5,003 nt of DNA from Chitinophaga pinensis. GTDB taxonomy: Bacteria; Planctomycetota; Phycisphaerae; Phycisphaerales; SM1A02. The DNA is taken from contig CALQCP020000191.1 of the NCBI GenBank assembly GCA_943329105.2, positions 1-5,003 of the forward strand, in the 5' to 3' direction. The notes under the pieces are model-generated. The model had not been told where the DNA came from and searched no databases. It saw only the letters and a list, made by a program, of their open reading frames with translations. The translations under genes and the position numbers were made by a program. Positions 1 to 5,003 of this stretch are shown here, piece after piece. Within the stretch, counting starts at the first letter, position 1, and each line of letters begins with the position of its first letter.

Positions 1-891
1 AACTGTGCGCTCACTGATTTCGCGCGCGATGAAGCCGGCCGGTAATTGTGCGGCATCAAATTTCAATTGACGAGAGTTACTGCTGAAGTACAGCCAACCG
101 CCAGGCGCTAACCACTGCGTGGCCAACGCCACCAAATGCGGCCAGTCACGGTCAACAGCAAAACTCTCTGCCTCCATCCGCTTGGAGTTTGAGAATGTCG
201 GCGGATCAAGCACGATGTAGTCGTACCGCTCATCCGCGGCGGGGCCCGCTTGCAAGAACTGCAAGCAATCAGCCTTGACTAACCGGTGGTCCGGCCCCAG
301 AGCAAACCCATTGAGTTCCAGATTGCGCCGCGTCCAGTCTTGATACGTCTTCGACATATCAACGGTAGTGGTACCCGCCGCGCCACCAGCACGCGCATAC
401 ACCGTGAAACTTCCGGTGTACGCAAACAGATTGAGAATGCGTTTGCCTGCCGCGTAGTGGCGAATGATGGAACGCGTCTTGCGATGGTCAAGGAACAACC
501 CGGTATCCAAGTAATCAGTGAGATTCACTTCAAATTTGAGCCCCTGCTCCTCCACCGTGCGCACCATGCCCGTGTCACCGACTCGGTCATATTGCTCAGT
601 GCGATCCTTAATTCGACCGCGGCACTTCATGTGCAACTTTGATCCAGAGAGTTGCAATCCATCAAGTATCTCGCCTTCGCACATTTCTTCAAAGGCACGA
701 ACCTTCTCCGGCGTGTCATCACGCGTGCGCTGATACACCCACGCCACTGCCTCGCCGTCATACCAATCGACGATCGCTGGAAACTCTGGAATGTCACGCT
801 CATACAGCCGGTAGCAGGTAACACCACTTGCCTTCGCCCAACCACGCAGGTGGCGAAGTTGCTTGGAAAGTCGGTTGGCAAGCATCAGCAT
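1..891 (-). CDS. rlmK: RlmK-like 23S rRNA guanine methyltransferase (class I SAM-dependent), C-terminus cut off by window edge
   Basis: The minus-strand frame is open from 891 to the window edge (297 codons, no stop). It matches the C-terminal (RlmK) half of E. coli RlmKL, which makes m7G2069 in 23S rRNA from S-adenosylmethionine. The protein opens with MLANRLSKQLRHL, then CYRLYERDIPEF (the EEHEA/PUA-like linker region), NLTDYLDTGLFLDHR (about residues 122-137), SAM-binding motif I ILNLFAYTGSF (152-162), acidic D178 after motif I, and the catalytic-type motif DPPTFSNSKRM (229-239). The last visible residues, AREISERTV, align near the family C-terminus, so only about 20 residues are probably missing. 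It has no THUMP or RlmL domain, so it is a stand-alone RlmK rather than the RlmKL fusion. ATG at 891 is chosen because GGAG lies 7 nt upstream; a second in-frame ATG at 885 is possible and would remove only two residues. The gene overlaps the upstream mutarotase stop, suggesting translational coupling. Family assignment is strong; the exact methylated base is inferred. Confidence 0.9.
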   Translation of the reverse strand, partial: MLMLANRLSKQLRHLRGWAKASGVTCYRLYERDIPEFPAIVDWYDGEAVAWVYQRTRDDTPEKVRAFEEMCEGEILDGLQLSGSKLHMKCRGRIKDRTEQYDRVGDTGMVRTVEEQGLKFEVNLTDYLDTGLFLDHRKTRSIIRHYAAGKRILNLFAYTGSFTVYARAGGAAGTTTVDMSKTYQDWTRRNLELNGFALGPDHRLVKADCLQFLQAGPAADERYDYIVLDPPTFSNSKRMEAESFAVDRDWPHLVALATQWLAPGGWLYFSSNSRQLKFDAAQLPAGFIAREISERTV

Positions 892-1268
892 GTGGGTTCT
901 CCAACAGCACCACCAGCCGCGCCACCGTCGGACATGGATTCCAAGTCAAACACCACCTCCATCGGCGACCACCATGCGTCGGCACTTGCGCTGGGCACGG
1001 GACGCTGGAATCGACGCATCAGCTCGTCCCACTTCCGGCACTCCGGATCAGCGGCGTACTGCTGGTAGTCGCGGGCTGGGTCAAAGCCATCAGGACCTTC
1101 GCAATACATAAAGAGCCGAGTTCCATGCCGAAAGATCCGCATCCGCTGAATACCGGCGGCGCGCAGTGCAGCCACCACCTTTGGCCAGACGGCGCGGTGG
1201 TGCTCCTCATAGACACGAATCAAATCCGGGTCATCAAGTAAATCGATTGCCTGCGCAAAGAACTGCAT
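885..1268 (-). CDS. L-rhamnose/L-fucose mutarotase family protein (RhaM-like, DUF718), probably acting on L-fucose
   Basis: Encodes 127 residues. The fold family (RhaM, dimeric alpha/beta barrel) interconverts the alpha and beta anomers of 6-deoxy sugars in the cytoplasm. Visible family features are an N-terminal strand (AQAIDLLDDP), YEEHHRAVWPKV (residues 20-31), LFMYCE (52-57), a short helix ending KWDELMRRFQ (79-88), and a closing WWSPMEVVFDL (99-109). By alignment to E. coli RhaM, Y20, H24 and W28 correspond to the active-site Tyr18, His22 and Trp26. ATG at 1268 is the only credible start: no in-frame ATG, GTG or TTG lies close upstream and the family N-terminus begins here. No clear ribosome binding site precedes it. 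A Gly/Ala-rich tail (about 112-127) extends past the usual family end and runs into the downstream gene. The divergent neighbour is a fucokinase/GDP-fucose pyrophosphorylase, so L-fucose is the likelier substrate; this substrate call is inference from context, and L-rhamnose cannot be excluded from sequence alone. Confidence 0.88.
   Translation of the reverse strand: MQFFAQAIDLLDDPDLIRVYEEHHRAVWPKVVAALRAAGIQRMRIFRHGTRLFMYCEGPDGFDPARDYQQYAADPECRKWDELMRRFQRPVPSASADAWWSPMEVVFDLESMSDGGAAGGAVGEPTC
899..902 (-). promoter_or_regulatory. Shine-Dalgarno site for the rlmK-like gene
   Basis: GGAG on the minus strand lies 7 nt upstream of the ATG at 891 and 13 nt upstream of the alternative ATG at 885, so it favours the 891 start. 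It lies inside the 3' end of the mutarotase coding region. Confidence 0.55.
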
Positions 1269-1313
1269 ACGGGTGAGGCTACCGCGCGCGCGTTCCGTAC
1301 ACTCGCGCCACGC
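1269..1313. promoter_or_regulatory. Divergent 45-bp intergenic region between the mutarotase gene and fkp, putative back-to-back promoters
   Basis: Only 45 bp, GC-rich with a CGCGCGCG run, separates the two divergent start codons. Neither gene has a recognisable Shine-Dalgarno sequence here. A -10-like TACACT (1298-1303) lies 10 nt before the fkp ATG, and a weaker -10-like TAGCCT (minus strand, 1276-1281) lies 7 nt before the mutarotase ATG. Both positions would put transcription starts at or next to the start codons. No good -35 hexamer is visible for either, and hexamers like these occur by chance, so this is a weak call. Confidence 0.3.
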
Positions 1314-4241
1314 ATGGCACGCGAACGCACCACTCGCTCCCCCGTTACAGCACGCGCTCCACGCGCGTCTGCACTTCCAGCCACCCCGCGCCTGAAACGC
1401 TCGGGCGCCGGGCTCGCGCCGTGCGGATTTGATCTCTTGGTACTCACCGTGGCCAACGATGTGCAGCGGCGTTACGCCGAGCAGATGTTGGACATCCGAA
1501 AGACGCTCGGCACACTCCCGCATGGCCTGGAGACACTGGTGATTGCCGATTCCGCCGGCAAACGAATCGGTAGTGGCGGCAGCACTCTCCTGTGCATGGC
1601 CGAGCTTGCGAAGCGCGGCATGCTGAAGAACGCGCGCGCGCAAGCGCATGGGCATCGCATCCTCATCCTGCACTCGGGCGGCGATTCCCGACGACTTCCA
1701 TCATGGAGCGCTCCCGGCAAAATTTGGGTTCCGCTGGGGCGCACCGGGAGAGCCAAGGCCGTTCGCAGAAAGTTGAGCGCAAGCGCCGTTCGCGGCACTG
1801 CGCGCATCGACACGCCGACCCATGGACTTGGTCCCTTCAATGTTCCCACGCTCTTTGATCTGACTCTTGCGGAACTCTCGCGCCTCACGCTGCCCACTTC
1901 CGGTGGAGTGCTCGTCGCCAGCGGCGATGCGGCACTGCGACTTGCCGATGAGCACATCACGTTCGCTACCAGCGGCGCGACGGTCCTCGCCTTCCCCGGC
2001 GGGCCAGATCGCGCTGCGCGACACGGCGTGTTTGTTCTTGATAAGCGCAACCGCGTGGTAAGCACGCTGCAGAAACCATCGCGAGTGCAACTACAATCCG
2101 CCGGTGCACTTTCTGCGAGCGGTCACGCGGCGATCGATAGTGGGATCTTCTTCTTTCCAACTGCAGCATGCCACGCACTTCTCCGCGGCGCCGGTGCAGA
2201 ACCGCGCACCGGCCGCGCACCTGCCGGATCACTTCTTGCAGAACTCGCGCGCGGAAGTGCAAGCCTTGATCTCTACCAAGAGATTGCCCATGCCATGTCA
2301 AGCAGCGCGGAGCGCGCCACGTTCGTGACTCGATTCGCTGCTAGCGGCAGCATTGCCCGCGAGCGCATGCTTGGCAAATTCTTCACCGCAACACATCAAG
2401 TAGCGCTGCACGCCACACTCCTGAAGAAGGGGAGTTTCCTGCACCTTGGCACCACGCGAGAGCTCATCGAACGACTTTCTTCAACCATGCCGGAGCGCAT
2501 GTTTCCTGACCTACTCAACAAGCGCACGCATACGGGACCCGACAGCGTGCTTGCCTTGGAAACCGGCAAGGATGCGCATGCACCGCGCGGTATCGCGCGT
2601 TACGCAGTGCCCGTCGGCAGCACGCAGCAATGCTGGGTATTGCACGGCATTGATGACGATTGCAAGACCTCCGCAAGCGACGGCGGAACCGTGTGCGGCA
2701 AACCACTGCGGACGTTGGAACTGCAAACCGGCAGCAGCGCCCGCGCCATCTGGGGCAGTGCACCACACACGCTGTGGAACGCACGGATTTATCCGGTTGG
2801 TAAGCCAGATGATGCATGGCGCGCTATGCAATGGATACTGGGAGATGCGCGCGCCCCGACTGCATGGCGACGTATGCGCAAACTTTCGCTTGCAGAATTG
2901 ATGCTGCTTGCAAATCCAGATGCACTCGCGCGGGGGCACATCCACGCGCAGGCGTACGCGCCGTGGCGCCCGACTGCCCTGACACCGCTTGATCGCGCCC
3001 GCGAGTATGCAGCGCGCGCTGCCATTGCTCAATCAAGCACCGCGCGAACAGCTGCGCGAACGGCGGCTATGTCTGCCGTCGGCATGGCCGTTGCGCGCGA
3101 CGCACTCATGCCGCGCGAAGTCCGCGCCTTTGCAGTACGCCAAGATCAAGCAGTCTGGGCCAGTGCGCCCGTTCGCATTGACCTTGCCGGCGGATGGAGC
3201 GACACACCCCCGCTATGCATTGAGCACGGCGGCAGCGTGGTGAACGCAGCAGTCACGCTTGGAGGCACGCTTCCCCTGCAAGTCATGGTGCGCGTCACCG
3301 ATACACCAGAAATCACTGTGCACTCAGTTGATTCAGGGCGAACCGGTCGGTATCGAAGTACCCGCGAACTTCTTGATCACCATGATCCCGCGGTGTGGGA
3401 TGCACTGCCGCGCGCAGCGCTGGTACTCAGCGGGCTTGTGCCGCGCGACCCAAAGGCAAATCTACGCACGCACCTTGAACGCGCCGGCGGTGGACTGGCC
3501 ATCACACTCTTCAGCGCCGTGCCACGCGGCAGCGGCCTCGGCACCAGTTCCATCCTTGGAGCAACCATGCTCGCCACGCTCGACCGAGTGGCGGGACGTT
3601 CCACGGATCCAGAACACGTGGCGCGCAATGCTTCGCTCCTGGAGCAGATGATTCAAACGCGCGGCGGTTGGCAGGACCAAGTGGGCGGACTCTGGGGCGG
3701 CATCAAACTGTGCACCACGCGCGCCGGCGTCCATCAAGTTCCACACGTGGCACCCATCGCCGCTCCACCCGCCTTCGTGCGCGCGCTGCACGAACGCGCG
3801 GTGCTCCTCTATAGCGGCCGACGGCGCATGGCCCGCGACATTCTGGAAACCGTGGTGCTGCGTTACCTTCGCGGCGAACACTCCGTGATAGACGCCCGCG
3901 CACGACTGGTGGCGGGCGCACACGCCATGGCAGAAGAGATCGCCCGCGGGGATGTGTCCGCCTTTACCCATCGACTTTCGGAGTATCGGGAACTCAAGCG
4001 AACCGTCGATCCCGCTTCGGTCACCCCGGACATTGAGGCGACCGTTCGCCAACTTGGCAATCGGGTCACCGCGTGGTCGATGGCCGGCGCTGGGGGTGGA
4101 GGCTTCCTCCTGATCCTGTGCCGATCCGCCTCGGCAGCCCACTCAGTCCGAAATCAGCTCGAATCCCACCCTGGCCATCCGTTAGCACGGCCATTTGCCT
4201 TCGAACTTGACCCGGGCGGGCTGCGCATTTCAGTCTTGTAA
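1314..4241 (+). CDS. fkp: Bifunctional L-fucokinase / L-fucose-1-phosphate guanylyltransferase (FKP)
   Basis: A single 975-residue protein, close to the 949 residues of Bacteroides fragilis Fkp. It carries out the cytoplasmic L-fucose salvage route: L-fucose + ATP to L-fucose-1-phosphate, then + GTP to GDP-L-fucose + PPi. Residues 1-36 are an Arg/Ala/Pro-rich tail. The N-terminal nucleotidyltransferase (about 39-390) shows GKRIGSGGSTL (82-92), the nucleotide-binding signature HSGGDSRRLP (120-129) with K136, ASGD (202-205, probable metal-binding D205), HGVF (237-240), LQKPS (252-256), IDSGI (274-278) and LHLGTTREL (376-384). A linker follows, with LWNARIYP (487-494) and KLSLAEL (523-529). The C-terminal GHMP kinase (about 614-975) shows VRIDLAGGWSDTPP (620-633), the ATP-binding loop PRGSGLGTSS (737-746), RGGWQDQVGG (783-792) with candidate catalytic D788, and the GHMP C-terminal motif AGAGGGGF (924-931). 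Both active sites look intact. ATG 1314 is preferred: the conserved domain starts by residue 39, and the next in-frame ATG (residue 58) would cut into it. No ribosome binding site is visible. A heptose kinase/guanylyltransferase is less likely because those are separate, shorter proteins. Confidence 0.95.
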   Translation: MARERTTRSPVTARAPRASALPATPRLKRSGAGLAPCGFDLLVLTVANDVQRRYAEQMLDIRKTLGTLPHGLETLVIADSAGKRIGSGGSTLLCMAELAKRGMLKNARAQAHGHRILILHSGGDSRRLPSWSAPGKIWVPLGRTGRAKAVRRKLSASAVRGTARIDTPTHGLGPFNVPTLFDLTLAELSRLTLPTSGGVLVASGDAALRLADEHITFATSGATVLAFPGGPDRAARHGVFVLDKRNRVVSTLQKPSRVQLQSAGALSASGHAAIDSGIFFFPTAACHALLRGAGAEPRTGRAPAGSLLAELARGSASLDLYQEIAHAMSSSAERATFVTRFAASGSIARERMLGKFFTATHQVALHATLLKKGSFLHLGTTRELIERLSSTMPERMFPDLLNKRTHTGPDSVLALETGKDAHAPRGIARYAVPVGSTQQCWVLHGIDDDCKTSASDGGTVCGKPLRTLELQTGSSARAIWGSAPHTLWNARIYPVGKPDDAWRAMQWILGDARAPTAWRRMRKLSLAELMLLANPDALARGHIHAQAYAPWRPTALTPLDRAREYAARAAIAQSSTARTAARTAAMSAVGMAVARDALMPREVRAFAVRQDQAVWASAPVRIDLAGGWSDTPPLCIEHGGSVVNAAVTLGGTLPLQVMVRVTDTPEITVHSVDSGRTGRYRSTRELLDHHDPAVWDALPRAALVLSGLVPRDPKANLRTHLERAGGGLAITLFSAVPRGSGLGTSSILGATMLATLDRVAGRSTDPEHVARNASLLEQMIQTRGGWQDQVGGLWGGIKLCTTRAGVHQVPHVAPIAAPPAFVRALHERAVLLYSGRRRMARDILETVVLRYLRGEHSVIDARARLVAGAHAMAEEIARGDVSAFTHRLSEYRELKRTVDPASVTPDIEATVRQLGNRVTAWSMAGAGGGGFLLILCRSASAAHSVRNQLESHPGHPLARPFAFELDPGGLRISVL

Positions 4242-4312
4242 GACCATTGCACAGCACCTGACTGATAATGTTCGTCATTCAATCCGTTGGGTTTGGCTCT
4301 GCAGCCCCGCCG

Positions 4313-4329
4313 CCGAACCTGACCTTCGG
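4313..4329 (+). repeat. Small inverted repeat overlapping the upstream edge of the putative -10 site
   Basis: CCGAA (4313-4317) and TTCGG (4325-4329) form a 5-bp stem around a 7-nt loop, extendable by a G-T pair. The right arm abuts the -10-like hexamer at 4330. It could be a weak operator or chance; a 5-bp palindrome in GC-rich DNA is poor evidence. Confidence 0.25.
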
Positions 4330-4335
4330 TACAAT
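4330..4335 (+). promoter_or_regulatory. Putative -10 promoter element for the pyrophosphatase gene
   Basis: TACAAT differs from the TATAAT consensus at one base and lies in an AT-richer patch of otherwise GC-rich DNA. It would place transcription start near 4341-4343, giving a leader of about 48 nt. No convincing -35 hexamer is found 16-18 nt upstream. Confidence 0.4.
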
Positions 4336-4348
4336 CCCAACCTTATCA

Positions 4349-4366
4349 AAGGGCCTTTCGGCCCTT
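4349..4366 (+). other. GC-rich hairpin in the pyrophosphatase leader
   Basis: AAGGGCC (4349-4355) pairs perfectly with GGCCCTT (4360-4366) around a TTTC loop. The stem can be lengthened by a TC/GA pair across a one-base bulge. The next bases are GAACACACCC, with no T-run, so it is not a standard intrinsic terminator. It sits between the putative transcription start and the ribosome binding site, where it could protect the 5' end of the mRNA, tune expression, or be a remnant terminator of fkp. Confidence 0.5.
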
Positions 4367-4378
4367 GAACACACCCGT

Positions 4379-4382
4379 AGGA
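4379..4382 (+). promoter_or_regulatory. Shine-Dalgarno site for the pyrophosphatase gene
   Basis: AGGA lies 7 nt upstream of the ATG at 4390 and fixes that start. Between them is an A-rich spacer, favourable for translation initiation. Confidence 0.65.
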
Positions 4383-4389
4383 CGAAAAA

Positions 4390-5003
4390 ATGGCCAAGGC
4401 CCAAAACTGGACCCGATTCATCGTTCCCGCCACGCTCGCCGCGCTGGCGGTCGCGCCCGTTGCATTCGCAAGCGAGGCTGACCTGCAACTGCCTCCCATC
4501 GACGACAAGATCGTCTTCAGCGTGTTCGGCAAGCCGATCATGGGCGCCACGCTCATGTATGCGGGTCTTGTGGTCTCGCTGGTCGGAGCCCTGTTCGGAG
4601 TCATCCAGTACATCCAGGTGGACGCACTGCCGGTGCATCCTTCGATGCGCAACGTCTCCAACATTATCTGGGAGACCTGCAAAAGTTACCTCGCGCAGCA
4701 GGGCAAGTTCCTGGCGCTCCTGTGGTTCTTGATCGCCGGTGCCATGATCGTCTACTTCGGATTTCTGAATCCGATCGGTGGCGGACACGGCGCAGAAGGC
4801 GCTACCCCGCAAACGAGCCACGCCATGGCCGTTGGCATCGTCCTCCTCTGCTCGATCTTGGGCATTCTCGGTAGCTACAGCGTGGCGTGGTTCGGTATCC
4901 GAATCAACACCCGCGCCAACAGCCGCACCGCGTTTGCAAGTCTTCGCGGCGACGCCCTGAAGACCTTGGCTATTCCGCTGCAGTCCGGCATGTCGATCGG
5001 CAT
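4390..5003 (+). CDS. hppA: Membrane-bound ion-translocating pyrophosphatase (H+/Na+-PPase), N-terminal part, cut by window edge
   Basis: The first 204 residues are visible and the frame is open at the right edge; family members usually have about 670-850 residues. The enzyme couples hydrolysis of cytoplasmic PPi to export of H+ or Na+ across the membrane. Visible order: a signal-peptide-like segment (about 10-28, ending AFASEA), a first core helix (about 51-73), the cytoplasmic stretch IIWETCKSYLAQQGKFLALL (92-111) running into a second helix (to about 126), a Gly/His-rich loop (130-144), a helix at 145-170, and VAWFGIRINTRANSRTAFAS (165-184) followed by AIPLQSGMSIG (194-204). The last two blocks match the RANxRxAxxA and QGGSxMGL region of Thermotoga M-PPase. 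The PPi-binding DDNAGD-type motifs and the residue that decides K+ dependence lie beyond the window, so ion specificity cannot be called. The start is supported by AGGA 7 nt upstream. The pump could consume PPi made by FKP and many other reactions; adjacency need not mean a functional link. Confidence 0.9.
   Translation, partial: MAKAQNWTRFIVPATLAALAVAPVAFASEADLQLPPIDDKIVFSVFGKPIMGATLMYAGLVVSLVGALFGVIQYIQVDALPVHPSMRNVSNIIWETCKSYLAQQGKFLALLWFLIAGAMIVYFGFLNPIGGGHGAEGATPQTSHAMAVGIVLLCSILGILGSYSVAWFGIRINTRANSRTAFASLRGDALKTLAIPLQSGMSIG

Larger units (their letters stand above)
4242..4389. other. Intergenic region between fkp and the pyrophosphatase gene
   Basis: 148 bp with no supportable gene. 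Its first half (to about 4310) shows nothing distinctive, and in particular no hairpin followed by a T-run that would clearly end fkp transcription. Its second half carries a small hairpin, a -10-like hexamer, a stronger GC-rich hairpin and the Shine-Dalgarno site listed separately, consistent with an independent promoter and leader for the downstream gene. Confidence 0.6.

Noticed and set aside
828..1241. 137-codon plus-strand open frame across the mutarotase/rlmK junction, with others at 286-642 and 652-1068
   Set aside because: They oppose two clearly conserved minus-strand genes and show no family features.
1269..1673. Upstream extension of the mutarotase reading frame to an ATG at 1673 (262 residues)
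   Set aside because: The added 135 residues lie antisense to the FKP N-terminus and resemble no domain; the mutarotase family start coincides with the ATG at 1268.
1472..2065. 197-codon minus-strand open frame, with similar ones at 1701-2090 and 2511-3032
   Set aside because: All lie antisense to conserved FKP motifs; their Arg/Ala/Ser/Cys-rich compositions are typical of shadow frames.
3462..4142. 226-codon open frame on the minus strand inside fkp
   Set aside because: It is antisense to the conserved GHMP kinase domain, has no recognisable motifs or ribosome binding site, and long antisense frames are expected in GC-rich coding DNA.
4349..4366. Hairpin read as the intrinsic terminator of fkp
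   Set aside because: No T-run follows on the plus strand, and it lies over 100 bp beyond the fkp stop and after a promoter-like -10 hexamer.
4268..4732. 154-codon plus-strand open frame overlapping the pyrophosphatase start, and a 180-codon minus-strand frame at 4279-4821
   Set aside because: Ser/Arg-rich out-of-frame shadows of the pyrophosphatase gene, which has a proper SD site and conserved membrane segments.
4390..5003. MotA/TolQ/ExbB-type proton channel as identity of the right-edge gene
   Set aside because: First impression from the hydrophobic N-terminus; the VAWFGIRINTRANSRTAFAS and IPLQSGMSIG blocks match membrane pyrophosphatases instead.

Overview
The window contains four genes and very little non-coding DNA. 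Two are complete: a RhaM/FUCM-type sugar mutarotase and a bifunctional L-fucokinase/GDP-L-fucose pyrophosphorylase. Two run off the edges: an RlmK-like 23S rRNA methyltransferase on the left and a membrane-bound ion-pumping pyrophosphatase on the right. DNA is GC-rich with many GCGC runs. The combination of a stand-alone RlmK, a fused FKP and an M-PPase of the Leptospira/Planctomycetes/Verrucomicrobia-like type suggests a Gram-negative bacterium, perhaps Planctomycetota (Phycisphaerae-like). This taxonomic call is inference from remembered family resemblance and is weak.

Layout. Positions 1-1268 are a minus-strand pair: the mutarotase (885-1268) is followed by the rRNA methyltransferase (start at 891, open at the left edge), and the two genes overlap by 7 nt. 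A 45-bp gap separates this pair from the divergent plus-strand fkp gene (1314-4241). A 148-bp intergenic region (4242-4389) follows, holding a -10-like hexamer, a GC-rich hairpin and a Shine-Dalgarno sequence. It leads into the pyrophosphatase gene (4390 to the right edge).

How the genes fit together. The mutarotase and FKP form a plausible L-fucose salvage module. The mutarotase would equilibrate alpha- and beta-L-fucopyranose. The C-terminal GHMP kinase of FKP would make L-fucose-1-phosphate, and its N-terminal nucleotidyltransferase would convert that with GTP to GDP-L-fucose plus pyrophosphate. GDP-L-fucose is the donor for fucosylated surface glycans. FKP releases PPi and the next gene encodes a PPi-driven ion pump, but the pump has its own promoter-like leader and is more likely a housekeeping gene than part of the module. 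The rRNA methyltransferase is also housekeeping and appears to be only translationally coupled to the mutarotase.

I found no RNA genes, insertion sequences, CRISPR arrays or phage genes, and no evidence for a wholly new system. The most interesting points are the divergent fucose-salvage pair, the eukaryote-like N-terminus of the FKP, and the lack of ribosome binding sites on both divergent genes.
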